Positions 15,659 to 24,475 are shown, counted from the stretch's first letter. The stretch: DNA of 64,000 nucleotides from CAVXEF01 sp963827315 (GCA_963827315.1 CAWHAL010000002.1:186001-250000), one strand, 5' to 3'. Made by a program: numbers and translations. The notes: a model not told the origin generated them from the sequence alone.

Positions 15659-16239
15659 TAGTCCTCCTCTTTGATAGTGTAGGGCGCCGTGTTGGACCGG
15701 GGTTTAGTAAATTGTGTCAGGTCAAGCTCCTGGTCGGTTATCCTGTACCTCTGCCTGAATCGCTCAGGCATCTGGTTTAGGGCCCTTCTGGCTTTGTAGT
15801 CGTAGATACTGCCCGGCCATCGTCCCATAATTTGACGGCATGTTTCAACCATAAGACTGTAACCTGTCATTGGCAGCCTTCCAATGCTGCGCCCGGTAGG
15901 AATCATGGCAAGAAGTTGCTCTGCTTCAATCTGCTCGGTTTCATCGAGGCGGGTAAAGTAGAACGTTACCGGCTCGGCCTTCTGTAGTTGCGGCTCACTC
16001 GGCTGGGCTGATTTATTAGGTTCGGGAACCGTAGGCGCCTGCAACGGGGCCGATCGGCTGGTGAGGTCTTTAGTGTTAGGTTCAGCCAGCATCTCTTTCC
16101 TGTCCTTTTCGACCATATCGGAGAAAGTCCTCTCAGGGTGCTGTGCTTCTTTTATACCCGACCGTACCCACATAACAAAAGCACCTATCGCCACAACGAC
16201 GACCAGAACGCCCACTACTTTGAGCCAGAAAGTATTCAT
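15658..16239 (-). CDS. Single-pass membrane protein of unknown function
   Basis: I do not recognise this 193-residue protein. Residues 5-25 (WLKVVGVLVVVVAIGAFVMW) form one membrane helix near the N-terminus, so the rest is probably anchored on the outer face. Residues about 40-90 are proline- and glutamate-rich linker. The C-terminal part (EQLLAMIPTGRSIGRLPM, QIMGRWPGSIYDYKARRA, ERFRQRYRITDQELDL) looks folded. Its stop codon overlaps the thyA start (TAATG), so the two are probably expressed together. Divergent from ribE. Confidence 0.6.
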   Translation of the reverse strand: MNTFWLKVVGVLVVVVAIGAFVMWVRSGIKEAQHPERTFSDMVEKDRKEMLAEPNTKDLTSRSAPLQAPTVPEPNKSAQPSEPQLQKAEPVTFYFTRLDETEQIEAEQLLAMIPTGRSIGRLPMTGYSLMVETCRQIMGRWPGSIYDYKARRALNQMPERFRQRYRITDQELDLTQFTKPRSNTAPYTIKEED

Positions 16240-16270
16240 AACGACACCTTGCCTTGCCCAGACTCAGTCA

Positions 16271-16299
16271 TTGATTATTGATGACCGATTGTTTATAAT
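16271..16299 (+). promoter_or_regulatory. Sigma-70-type promoter for ribE-pdxA-rsmA
   Basis: TTGATT (16271-16276), 17-base spacer, TATAAT (16294-16299). The transcript would begin inside the family B repeat at 16301, placing that hairpin at the 5' end of the ribE leader. Confidence 0.6.
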
Positions 16300-16300
16300 C

Positions 16301-16351
16301 GATGGTTCGACTCCGCTCACCATCGACACTGAGCAGAGTCGAAGTGTCGAT
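16301..16351. repeat. Family B repeat, copy 3 (ribE leader)
   Basis: Contains TCGACTCCGCTCACC and GAGCAGAGTCGA, pairing arms of the TTCGAC..GTCGAA family. Confidence 0.7.
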
Positions 16352-16445
16352 TTTAGTGCTCTCGTCTTGGCGCAATCGCCAGGCCGTAGCCAGATGGTAT
16401 ACTCTTACTAATAGTAAACAGTCACTAAGAAATAGTCAATTTCAA

Positions 16446-17087
16446 ATGTTCACGGGGCTTACAGAGACGCTTTGTATAATAAAGTCGGTTCGATACACCG
16501 CCGGTGCGATGCAGCTAACCGTGGATTTAGGCAGGCTCGCCGATGAAGTTAAAGTCGGAGACAGTATCGCCATAAACGGCGCCTGTTTGACCGTGGCTCA
16601 ACTATCGGCTAACGTCGCTGGCTTTGACGTCAGCCCCGAAACATTAAGAAAATCGACTCTGGGCAAGCTGAAAGCCGGTTCGCAGGTCAATGTTGAACGA
16701 GCTATTAAAGCAGGCGACCGCCTCGGCGGACATATCGTCGAAGGACACATCGACGGCACCGCAACTATCACGCGAATCGACCGGCAGAGCGATTTCGCCA
16801 ATATTAAATTCTCAGCCGGCCCGGAACTACTTGACCAGATGGTTCCCGTGGGCTCTGTCGCAGTCGACGGCATATCACTGACAATCGCAAGTTTGGATAG
16901 AAACAGCTTCAGTGCCGCGATAATCCCTGAAACATTAAAAAAAACTACGCTCGGCAATGCAAAAACCGGCGATTATGTCAACGTCGAAACCGACATAGTT
17001 GTAAAGATAGTAAAAAAACAGCTCGATAAAATATCACTGCAAAAACAGAACTTAACCGTCAAAAAAATGAAAGAGCTGGGCTTCTAA
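16446..17087 (+). CDS. ribE: Riboflavin synthase alpha chain
   Basis: Converts two 6,7-dimethyl-8-ribityllumazine molecules to riboflavin. The start is the ATG at 16446 (MFTGLTETLCIIKSV), the family's invariant MFTG opening; 213 residues is the normal length. The two lumazine-binding barrels are both present: VGDSIAINGACLTV and FDVSPETLRKSTLG in the first, VDGISLTIASLDRNSF and AAIIPETLKKTTLG in the second, with GHIVEGHIDGTATI between them. The gene heads a plus-strand operon with pdxA 54 bases and rsmA about 1.1 kb further on. The other riboflavin genes are not in this window. Confidence 0.95.
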   Translation: MFTGLTETLCIIKSVRYTAGAMQLTVDLGRLADEVKVGDSIAINGACLTVAQLSANVAGFDVSPETLRKSTLGKLKAGSQVNVERAIKAGDRLGGHIVEGHIDGTATITRIDRQSDFANIKFSAGPELLDQMVPVGSVAVDGISLTIASLDRNSFSAAIIPETLKKTTLGNAKTGDYVNVETDIVVKIVKKQLDKISLQKQNLTVKKMKELGF

Positions 17088-17141
17088 AAAACATCTATTT
17101 AAATCGCGGCTCCACCCGGAAACATGGGGCATAAGATAGGC

Positions 17142-18185
17142 ATGCGAAATACAAAATTTGATAATTCGATAAGCCAGCAACCAGTGATAGGTATAACCAT
17201 GGGTGACCCAGCCGGCATCGGCCCGGAGATTATCGTAAAGGCCCTCGCCGAACCCTCCATACGCCGAACAGCAAAGTTCATTATCTTCGGTATGGACGAA
17301 CAGCTTCGTTACGCCGCCGACAAAGCCGAAATCGAACCATTCTGGGGCCGACATCAACACGAAAAACTCAGCAGGGGCTACCCCTACAAGGTCGTTGTCG
17401 CAGATTACGACGACTACTCCATCCCGCCCTGGATTAAAGAACCCGATAAACTCGCAGGGGAGGCATCCATAAGATTCTGTCTGGATGCCATCGAAGCAGC
17501 CCAGGCTGGCATAATAGATGCAGTGGTAACTGCACCCATCAGCAAAACAAGCTGGAAGTTAGCCGGCGCACCCTGGCCGGGCCACACCGAGATGTTGGCT
17601 GACCGCTGCAAGTCCCCTCGAAAAGCAATGATGTTCATCGCCGGGCCATTGAAGATTGCACTTGCCACAATTCATGAGCCGCTGTTCGAAGTTCGTCATA
17701 AATTTACTATCGGCTGCGTGTTCGAACCCATAGATTTACTAAACACCGCATTGAAAGAGTACTTCAACCTCGAAAATCCAAAAATTGGTGTAGCCGCTTT
17801 AAATCCGCACGCCGGCGAAGACGGACAATTTGGCGATGAAGAAAATCGGATAATCTCACCGGCAATCCTGTTGGCACAGGAAGTAGGGATAAACTGCGCC
17901 GGCCCATTCCCCGCCGACACCCTCTTTCTGCGGGCCGCTCACGGCGAATTCGACGCCGTCGTGGCTATGTACCACGACCAGGGCATGATACCCATAAAAC
18001 TGCTCGCTTTCGAGCAGGCGGTCAACATCACTATCGGCATACCGATTATCAGAACCTCACCTGCCCACGGAACAGCCTTTGATATCGCCGGCAAAAATCT
18101 CGCCGACCCAGCCAGTATGAAATCTGCGGTGATAACGGCTGTCCAGATGGCCGCAACAAAAAAGAACTTGGAATTGAAAGTTTAG
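17142..18185 (+). CDS. pdxA: 4-Hydroxythreonine-4-phosphate dehydrogenase
   Basis: NAD-dependent step of pyridoxal phosphate synthesis. Signature segments: ITMGDPAGIGPEIIVKAL at the start, APISKTSWKLAGAPWPGHTEML in the middle, LNPHAGEDGQFGDEE, AMYHDQGMIPIKLLAF and RTSPAHGTAFDIAGK near the end. The metal-binding histidines (GHTE, NPHAGE, SPAHGTA) are all visible. I prefer the ATG at 17142, preceded by AGATAGG; the ATG at 17124 would add six residues. 347 residues is usual. The stop lies 28 bases before the rsmA start. Confidence 0.95.
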   Translation: MRNTKFDNSISQQPVIGITMGDPAGIGPEIIVKALAEPSIRRTAKFIIFGMDEQLRYAADKAEIEPFWGRHQHEKLSRGYPYKVVVADYDDYSIPPWIKEPDKLAGEASIRFCLDAIEAAQAGIIDAVVTAPISKTSWKLAGAPWPGHTEMLADRCKSPRKAMMFIAGPLKIALATIHEPLFEVRHKFTIGCVFEPIDLLNTALKEYFNLENPKIGVAALNPHAGEDGQFGDEENRIISPAILLAQEVGINCAGPFPADTLFLRAAHGEFDAVVAMYHDQGMIPIKLLAFEQAVNITIGIPIIRTSPAHGTAFDIAGKNLADPASMKSAVITAVQMAATKKNLELKV

Positions 18186-18188
18186 GAA

Positions 18189-18209
18189 GGGACCCCGCTT
18201 TGCGGGAAC
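18189..18209. repeat. Family C repeat, copy 3, between pdxA and rsmA
   Basis: GGGACCCCGCTTTGCGGGAAC fills nearly the whole pdxA-rsmA gap. The stem CCCGC-TTT-GCGGG (18194-18206) lies between AGGAAGG (18184-18190) and the TTG start codon at 18214. Confidence 0.85.
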
Positions 18210-18213
18210 TCAG

Positions 18214-19128
18214 TTGCAGACCAAACGGCAAATCCAGCAGTTGCTTGCCTCCGCAGGTATCACTGCAAACAAACGCTTCGGCCAAAATTTCCTCATCGAC
18301 CTGAACCTTATGCGTCTGTTGGTAGATTCAGCAAATATCTCCAGCAGCGACATCGTGCTCGAGGTCGGATGCGGCACAGGCTCACTAACAGAAGCAATAG
18401 CCCCGCTCGCCAGCAAAATAATAGCGGTCGAAATCGACAGTAACCTTGCAAAAATCGCAAAAAAACAGCTCACCAGCGCCAAAAACGTCATCATTCTTAA
18501 TACCGATATTCTCAAAAACAAAAATGCCCTTAGCCAGACCATCCTCGAATCACTTCAGGCGGCTCGCAAGAAACAGCCGGGCCGTTTCCTATTAGTCGCG
18601 AATTTGCCCTACAGCGTCGCCTCCGCCGTAATGATAAATTTGGTTACAGGCCCGATTACAGGGCCCCAGCTTTGCGGGAACATAGATGCTATGTATGTAA
18701 CTGTCCAGAAAGAAGTGGCGGACCGAATGACCGCCGCACCCGGCAGCAATGATTACGGAACATTAAGTATCTTCCTGAGCGCAACCGGAGAGGTAAAAAC
18801 AATAAGAACTTTGAAGCCAACCGTCTTTTGGCCCCAGCCGCTGGTAAACTCAGCAATGGTAAGCTTCGTCCGCAAAGAGGAAAAGGCAGGTCGGATTAAA
18901 AACATCAAACTTTTCAGCGAGACTGTAAAACTTTTTATGCAGCACCGCCGAAAAATGCTAAAGGCTTGCGTCAAATTTGCCACCGGTCCCTTAGGGAAAA
19001 TCAGCAACTGGCCCCAAATCTTTGAGCAATGTTCCATCGACCCCCGTCAGCGCGGCGAACAGCTTTCGCCGGAAAACTACATCACCTTCGCAAACCTGTG
19101 CGAAAAACTATTAACCTCAAAAAGCTGA
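18214..19128 (+). CDS. rsmA: 16S rRNA (adenine1518/1519-N6)-dimethyltransferase
   Basis: KsgA homologue, 304 residues. The start is the TTG at 18214 (MQTKRQIQQLLASAG), leading into KRFGQNFLID. S-adenosylmethionine-binding motif I is VLEVGCGTGSLTEAI; motif IV is NLPYSVASAVM. The C-terminal helical domain ends in QRGEQLSPENYITFANL. Between NLPY and the conserved VQKEVADRM lies TGPITGPQLCGNIDAMYV; part of this (about residues 149-156) is encoded by a family C palindrome and is longer than typical. Translation may use the AGGAAGG before the upstream hairpin, since no other ribosome site is close to the TTG. Confidence 0.93.
   Translation: MQTKRQIQQLLASAGITANKRFGQNFLIDLNLMRLLVDSANISSSDIVLEVGCGTGSLTEAIAPLASKIIAVEIDSNLAKIAKKQLTSAKNVIILNTDILKNKNALSQTILESLQAARKKQPGRFLLVANLPYSVASAVMINLVTGPITGPQLCGNIDAMYVTVQKEVADRMTAAPGSNDYGTLSIFLSATGEVKTIRTLKPTVFWPQPLVNSAMVSFVRKEEKAGRIKNIKLFSETVKLFMQHRRKMLKACVKFATGPLGKISNWPQIFEQCSIDPRQRGEQLSPENYITFANLCEKLLTSKS
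18661..18681. repeat. Family C repeat, copy 4 (inside rsmA)
   Basis: GGGCCCCAGCTTTGCGGGAAC, in frame, adding GPQLCGN after the catalytic NLPY segment. Confidence 0.8.
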
Positions 19129-19153
19129 CCCGTAAGCCCCCGGCTATTATCTG

Positions 19154-20053
19154 TTAAATGACCACAGACTTATGTCTGTGGCTGTGACATTCGATATTCA
19201 CCGCCACCGGAAGCGATACAATGTGGCACGGAGCAGTCTCAACCGTAACAGCCAAAGCAGTAGTATCACCACCAAGCCCCTGAGGTCCAAGACCGAGCGC
19301 GTTGACCGCCGAAAGTAAATCCGACTCAAACTCAGCGTAAAACTTGTTGCTGTTCTTCTGGCCAAGATTTCGCAATAGCGCCTTTTTGCTCAGTAAACAG
19401 CTAAGCTCGAAGTCGCCGCCAATGCCGACGCCTACAATAAATGGCGGACACGCATCAGCGCCGGCAGCCTTGACAACACTAACAACCCAGTCAATTATCT
19501 CAGCTCTCTCAGATGTGGGTCTGAACATCTTGAAGCAGCTTTTGTTTTCACAGCCTCCACCTTTGGCCATAACAGTTATTTTTAACTTGTCACCGGGCAC
19601 TACTGTATAATGAATTATGGCGGGGACATTGTTGCCCGTGTTCTCCCTCGACTTCGCTCGGGACGGTAAGCGTGTCGAACCGCTGCGCTCGCTTAAAGGC
19701 TCGGCCACAACACTCTTTCGAAGATACCCTTTTTCATACCCTGCCGCGACACCGGCGTTAATCGCATCCACCAAGGTCTTACCACCTTGACTCTTAATGG
19801 CCACATCAGTGCCTTGCTCAACAAAAACCACCGCCAAACCCGTATCCTGACATAACGGTATCTTTTCCTCCTTCGCAATGCGAGCGTTCTCGATGAGTTG
19901 ACCCAATATTTTCGCGGCGACCGGATTGGTCTCTCTTTGGGCAGCCTCTCTAAGGGCAGCTAAAACATCGATGGGCAATTCATAAGCAGCCGCTATGCAA
20001 AGCGATTCAACAGCCTTGGCGATTTCTTCAAATTCAATATAACGCACAACCAT
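19154..20053 (-). CDS. fumA: Class I fumarate hydratase, alpha (N-terminal) subunit
   Basis: Iron-sulfur hydratase interconverting fumarate and malate in the TCA cycle; a tartrate dehydratase alpha subunit is the alternative. The 299 residues carry the three cluster cysteines in PLCQDTGLAV, GGGCENKSCFKM and ADACPPFIVGVGIGG, and end in the family's VAVNIECHSHRHK. Residues about 121-137 (SERSGSTRLPSRAKSREN) come from a family B repeat placed between RKSVVAEPL and NTGNNVPAIIH, where homologues run through directly. No beta subunit is adjacent; it must lie elsewhere. The palindrome CCACAGACTTATGTCTGTGG in the last codons could also terminate the convergent rsmA and fumA transcripts. Confidence 0.9.
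   Translation of the reverse strand: MVVRYIEFEEIAKAVESLCIAAAYELPIDVLAALREAAQRETNPVAAKILGQLIENARIAKEEKIPLCQDTGLAVVFVEQGTDVAIKSQGGKTLVDAINAGVAAGYEKGYLRKSVVAEPLSERSGSTRLPSRAKSRENTGNNVPAIIHYTVVPGDKLKITVMAKGGGCENKSCFKMFRPTSERAEIIDWVVSVVKAAGADACPPFIVGVGIGGDFELSCLLSKKALLRNLGQKNSNKFYAEFESDLLSAVNALGLGPQGLGGDTTALAVTVETAPCHIVSLPVAVNIECHSHRHKSVVI
19160..19181. terminator. Palindrome at the fumA/rsmA convergent junction
   Basis: CCACAGAC-TTAT-GTCTGTGG, 8-bp arms, lies in the last fumA codons 30 bases from the rsmA stop. It may act as a bidirectional terminator; no strong T run is seen. Confidence 0.35.
19643..19692. repeat. Family B repeat, copy 4 (inside fumA)
   Basis: CCCTCGACTTCGCTCGGGACGG...GTGTCGAACCG, in frame, encoding about 17 extra residues. 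Confidence 0.85.
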
Positions 20054-20130
20054 AGCGTAAAGTGTAAAGCTTAAAGCTAAAGACTAATGAATCATAAATT
20101 CCACAGTTTTGCACTTTAAGTTTTAAGCCT

Positions 20131-22467
20131 TCAGTTCCCCGTAACATTGACCTCGAAAGTTTTGTACGTCGTGTTACCGAGGCTATCACTCGCTCTAACC
20201 GAGATTATATGTTCGCCGGGTTCTATCTGCTCAATCGCAATCGTAAAATCCTCCTCTGTCGTGTCGCAGACCAAATCATCCGGCACAGCACCTTTCCACT
20301 CAGCACTACTGTCGACCGTGTAGTCCACTTTGCCGATAACGCTTAATTGGTCCGACACTTTCAGCTTTAATGTCACACCTTTATTGCGTTTTTCGATCAA
20401 ATATCTTGCGACAATCGGCCCGGTATTATCGACAACCACCGGCTCGCTCATCCTGCTGCTCTGTAGACGGGTTTCGGTAGTATTATCTCGTTCATCGCTC
20501 GCAGTAACTCTTATTTCGTATCGACCGTCTTCCACGGTCTTTCCATCCCACTCGAAATTCTCCTTTTCGACTTCGTCCTCAAGTTCAATCCAGTTATTCC
20601 TGCCGACCTTTCTAAAATCTATTTTGTAAACCAACCTGTCGTTGTTGTCATCCGTGGCTCTGTAGCTGACTTTGAAGATTCCCTTTTTATCCGCCGCCTC
20701 TTCCAGCTTAACGCTGACCTCTTCGACCTTCGGCGCCAGATTAGGGATGGTATTAGCAATGGTCACCTCTCTTGTAAGGGGGCTTCTCTGGTTATCCTGG
20801 CTTTGCAAAACCAGCTTGTACTGGCAGAATCTGCCGACTGGACATTGAAGTTGCACCGGCTCAGTGACTTCCACTGCCTCGCTCCACTGAGAAAAAGTCG
20901 GGTCATTCACATCATCGACGTTTCCGCTGCGGCAGGCAACCATAACTCTGCTTCCCTGAGGGATATCAGCCTCAATTTGCAGCGTCCCCCACCTCGCAGG
21001 TTGGCCGGCATCGATTAGCTCGGAAGTATAAGTGCCTTCTGCTGCGAAAGCTTTGTGCAGCCTTACTAACTTCGCTGGATTGGCCGTCCCAACATACACC
21101 TCCCCATCGAACACAGCCACCGCTGTTATCTGAGAGGCCTGCTCATCTTCATATATAATCGCCTCCTCTTCTGTGCCAAACTCAACAGCGAAAAGCTGCC
21201 CATCGTTTCCCGTCCCCACAAACAGCCTGTTATTCTCTTTCGCCAGACAGAAAAAAACCGCTGCCTCACTAAATATATTGGTCACGAAGCCTTCTGGGGT
21301 TATCTTATACACATAACTAACCCCGCTCGGCTTAGCAGACTCGGGAGGCGGTTCATGTCTCTCGGCTGGCTTATCCTCAGCCTTTTTGTTCATATTAGCA
21401 ACTGTAAGTTTCAACCCTCCGGGCATTGCAGCAGCACTTTCTTCTTTTTCCTCTGACTCTGTACTAACCTCTGGCCTACCGGGTAACGACAGCTTGGACG
21501 GCGATTTCATTCCCGTCTCAGCAATCTCAGCCGATGTCCCCGCAGCATACAGCTCACCTCGGTCTGAAAAAACTAACGCCGTAATCTCTGCTTGCTTACT
21601 GTCATACAAAACAGTCGCCGTCTTGGTACGCGGGTTTATCTTGTAAACAAGCCCTCTGCTGTCACTGCCTGCATAGACATACCCATCCTTTTCAATCGCA
21701 AGCGAGAGTATGTTCTTATCCAGGCTGTCGTAAACAAGCTCCGCATTTTTACAAAAAGCATCGAGTCTATAAACTTTACCTTCCGGCCCGGTGCCCAGAT
21801 AAACATCACCGCCATCATCTACTGCTATTGCAAAAATATATTTGGCGCCGTTTGGCTCAAAGACCGTCTCTACCCGTTCTTTCTCGAACCGTATCAACTT
21901 GCACCCCTCACCGCTTACTCCAGCTAAAAGTCTGCCGGCTACATCGGTCGCTATCGCAAAAATGTGCTTGTTAGACAAATACCGTTCCGTCTCGACCACA
22001 TTCGCCTCAACAGGCAAATTACGTGCAACCTCATTAGCATCCTTCGGCTCGACGCCCTCCTGTTTCACGTCTTCGCTGTTACCAGATTCAAGCGGATAAA
22101 TCCTCGTCAGTTTGCCGAGGCTGTATTTGTAAATGCCGCCATTTGGGCTCGTCCCTACAAAAATCGCTTCCTTGCTCACAACGATACTGTTAATCGACCA
22201 GGGCTGCGACCTCCATTTTGCCCCCTTTTGAGAATCAGATGCTGTGCTAAAATCTTTGACCAGCACCTCAGCGGCCCGGCCGAGCTCAAGAGTGCCCTGC
22301 GAACCAATGATGATATCGTGGGTCCGGCCCTTTAAAAAATCCGCGCTGCTGCTGTGACGCGTAATCTTACTATTAACTGCCTGCACCAACCTCGCCGGTA
22401 AACTCAAAACCGTACAGACCACAACCGCAGCAATTAAACCACAATTAACACTAACCCTGTCTTTCAT
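20131..22467 (-). CDS. Exported beta-propeller protein with C-terminal Ig-like domains
   Basis: Function unknown. From the ATG at 22467 the 778-residue protein begins with a signal peptide (MKDRVSVNCGLIAAVVVCTV..LPARLVQA). Residues about 80-470 are repeated propeller blades with the pattern FAIA.D..GRLLAG, FAIAVDDGGDVYLGTGPEGKVY, LSLAIEKDGYVYAGSDSRGLVY and ITAVAVFDGEVYVGTA. A charged, Pro-rich segment lies in one loop. The C-terminal 250 residues look like fibronectin/Ig-type beta domains (DKKGIFKVSYRATDDNNDRL, DERDNTTETRL, GEHIISVRASDSLGNTTYK). The S55 peptidase gene sits 103 bases upstream on the same strand, so the two may act together in the envelope. Confidence 0.7.
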   Translation of the reverse strand: MKDRVSVNCGLIAAVVVCTVLSLPARLVQAVNSKITRHSSSADFLKGRTHDIIIGSQGTLELGRAAEVLVKDFSTASDSQKGAKWRSQPWSINSIVVSKEAIFVGTSPNGGIYKYSLGKLTRIYPLESGNSEDVKQEGVEPKDANEVARNLPVEANVVETERYLSNKHIFAIATDVAGRLLAGVSGEGCKLIRFEKERVETVFEPNGAKYIFAIAVDDGGDVYLGTGPEGKVYRLDAFCKNAELVYDSLDKNILSLAIEKDGYVYAGSDSRGLVYKINPRTKTATVLYDSKQAEITALVFSDRGELYAAGTSAEIAETGMKSPSKLSLPGRPEVSTESEEKEESAAAMPGGLKLTVANMNKKAEDKPAERHEPPPESAKPSGVSYVYKITPEGFVTNIFSEAAVFFCLAKENNRLFVGTGNDGQLFAVEFGTEEEAIIYEDEQASQITAVAVFDGEVYVGTANPAKLVRLHKAFAAEGTYTSELIDAGQPARWGTLQIEADIPQGSRVMVACRSGNVDDVNDPTFSQWSEAVEVTEPVQLQCPVGRFCQYKLVLQSQDNQRSPLTREVTIANTIPNLAPKVEEVSVKLEEAADKKGIFKVSYRATDDNNDRLVYKIDFRKVGRNNWIELEDEVEKENFEWDGKTVEDGRYEIRVTASDERDNTTETRLQSSRMSEPVVVDNTGPIVARYLIEKRNKGVTLKLKVSDQLSVIGKVDYTVDSSAEWKGAVPDDLVCDTTEEDFTIAIEQIEPGEHIISVRASDSLGNTTYKTFEVNVTGN

Positions 22468-22570
22468 AACAAACCCTGAATAATACCGATAACAAAAATA
22501 CAAAAAAAGATTCGAATATTACTATCCAAAACTACAACTCCTTTCGCCCTTGGACCTCAGGTCCTCGGTT

Positions 22571-24475
22571 TCACTCCTCGACTGTTATATGCATAACCTT
22601 CTTATCGACGATAACGGTGTCGGTTTCGACTACCTGCTCCAGCCAGTGTAAATATGGCTGTGTACTTAACGTCCTTTTGCCGTCTTGTAGAACCAGCGCC
22701 TTTGTGGCCGGCAAATCAGGCAGCTCCGCCTTCTCCACCGCTATACCGCCTGCCGGCAAAACCAACAGACAATACAATCTATCTCGCTTGACCGCCAGAA
22801 CATTATTCATCGCCTCGACCAAACCCGCCAGACTTTGAGGAACAAATCTGTACGGCGCAGCCTTCTTAAGAAACTCCCCATAACCATATCCACCCGAAAC
22901 AATCAAATCGTACTGCCCCGGCGCCAATTCGTCGGGTATTTTTAAGCTGCACTCATACTTCTTCTTTCCACCTAAAACAGACTCGACTACTACCATAACA
23001 TCTATCGGTTGCCCCGCCTTGACCTTCGAATCGGACAAATCAACCGACCATATATGCGCAACCGAACTTCTTGGCGCTATCTGAATATCAAACTCAAGCG
23101 ACCTTATCTCAACTTCTCCATACGGATTGTTCATAAGCATCGCAACTGGACCGACGCTGTCCGCTGTCATCTCGGTTAAATCAAACCCGCTTGAGGCATT
23201 CTCAAAACTAATAAGCCCAAGCCCCCCGATATCGATTATCCCCTTATATGTAATTGTATTCTCCGGCGGCAACTCCCCACGAAAAAGAACCGCCCCTGCC
23301 ACAACCGACCGAAGCACCCTCGGCGTAAGCAGCCGATTGTTGGCAATCTGACAATTATATACTCTTGTCTCGGCGTCATTATAGCGAGTCACCCTTATTG
23401 TCAGCGGTATCATCCTGGCCTTTCTGCCAACTCGGCCAAGGACACCCGCTGATTCATCCACCGTCAAGGCACCGACTATTTCGACTGACTTGGCCAGCTT
23501 AAAGGAATGATACAAATTTGATACTATAGTGTGCACTTGCGCCGTCGCCATAGGCAACTCTATCTGTCCATAACCCAGCAAGCCGTGCCCAAAGCCGTAA
23601 ACTTTATCACCAGAAACCTCGGTTACGGCTCCGATAGCCTCTATCTGTATATCACCTGTCACCAGAGGCACAGCAAGGCAGGCCCCGGGAGCTAATTTTA
23701 CCCCCGCTTCTGTCTTTGACAGAAGACGCGGGGGCGACTCGCCACCGACAGCGCTACCCATCGATTCACCGCCACCGATACCGCCAACAGCTATAAGTCC
23801 GAAAGGTGCAACTTCGCCACCCAACTGGTTACAAACTTCAGTTGGCAATCCGGAGATAATCAACGGACACGGCAAAGTAACAAGACCAACCCCCGCGCTT
23901 GTCTGCGACAAGTAGACGCGGGGGCTGGCCGTGATACATCTGTCAATCTCAGCAAAATCAACCGTTTTGGAAAAATCAAACGCGAACCCTATTTCCTGGT
24001 TTCCCGCTATCCCGATTTCCTGATTTCCTGTTCTCTGACCTACCTCAAGGATATCCTCAATCGGTGTCACACCATAAAGTGGGTCCTTACTGAAAGCCCA
24101 CGTGAAGGCCAGCGCCCCTGCTAATCGACCGTCGATATACACCGGCGAACCGCTGCAGCCCCATACAGGACCCGTGTGGATGAAACGCTCATCTGTGCCC
24201 TGAACCAAAATCGCGTCCCGACCCGGTTGTATACCACGTACCACACTCAAAACTTCTAAGCCAAACTTCTCAATCTCCCCGCCTTTATAGCTTGTCAGAC
24301 AATACGCATCCATCCCCGGCCGAACTTCGTCGATAGTAATATATTTACTTTTATCGATCTGCTCACCGGCCCCGCAGTGGGAACCTCCAAAAACCAACAG
24401 ACAAAATAAAAAAAATCCCCTCGTGGCGAGCTTGTCGAATCCACTTTTTAACTTTCTTGCCCCAGCGTCTCCCAT
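22571..24475 (-). CDS. SpoIVB-type (S55) peptidase domain protein
   Basis: Signal-peptide protein of about 634 residues with an N-terminal S55 domain: ITIDEVRPGMDAYCLTSYKG, then TGPVWGCSGSPVYIDGRLAG, whose GCSGSP holds the predicted nucleophilic serine. SpoIVB-like serine peptidases act outside the cytoplasmic membrane. I place the start at the ATG at 24475, before KSGFDKLATRGFFLFCLLVFGG (signal peptide), because the upstream frame to 24670 consists only of repeats D, A and B. Inside are two family D elements (residues about 184-195 and 247-258) and a duplicated GNQEIG segment near 145-160. The C-terminal half is beta-rich and unassigned. The propeller gene follows. Confidence 0.8.
   Translation of the reverse strand: MGDAGARKLKSGFDKLATRGFFLFCLLVFGGSHCGAGEQIDKSKYITIDEVRPGMDAYCLTSYKGGEIEKFGLEVLSVVRGIQPGRDAILVQGTDERFIHTGPVWGCSGSPVYIDGRLAGALAFTWAFSKDPLYGVTPIEDILEVGQRTGNQEIGIAGNQEIGFAFDFSKTVDFAEIDRCITASPRVYLSQTSAGVGLVTLPCPLIISGLPTEVCNQLGGEVAPFGLIAVGGIGGGESMGSAVGGESPPRLLSKTEAGVKLAPGACLAVPLVTGDIQIEAIGAVTEVSGDKVYGFGHGLLGYGQIELPMATAQVHTIVSNLYHSFKLAKSVEIVGALTVDESAGVLGRVGRKARMIPLTIRVTRYNDAETRVYNCQIANNRLLTPRVLRSVVAGAVLFRGELPPENTITYKGIIDIGGLGLISFENASSGFDLTEMTADSVGPVAMLMNNPYGEVEIRSLEFDIQIAPRSSVAHIWSVDLSDSKVKAGQPIDVMVVVESVLGGKKKYECSLKIPDELAPGQYDLIVSGGYGYGEFLKKAAPYRFVPQSLAGLVEAMNNVLAVKRDRLYCLLVLPAGGIAVEKAELPDLPATKALVLQDGKRTLSTQPYLHWLEQVVETDTVIVDKKVMHITVEE
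23701..23734. repeat. Family D repeat, copy 2 (in S55 gene)
   Basis: CCCCCGCTTCTGTC-tttg-ACAGAAGACGCGGGGG, nearly perfect arms, in frame (SPPRLLSKTEAGVK). Confidence 0.85.
23890..23924. repeat. Family D repeat, copy 3 (in S55 gene)
   Basis: CCCCCGCGCTTGTC-tgcg-ACAAGTAGACGCGGGGG, in frame (SPRVYLSQTSAGVG). The family seems to tolerate one peptide frame. Confidence 0.85.
23996..24045. repeat. GATTTCCTGATTTCC-type short repeat in S55 gene
   Basis: Near-duplicate units around TTTCCTG/ATTTCC encode GNQEIG twice. Confidence 0.6.
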
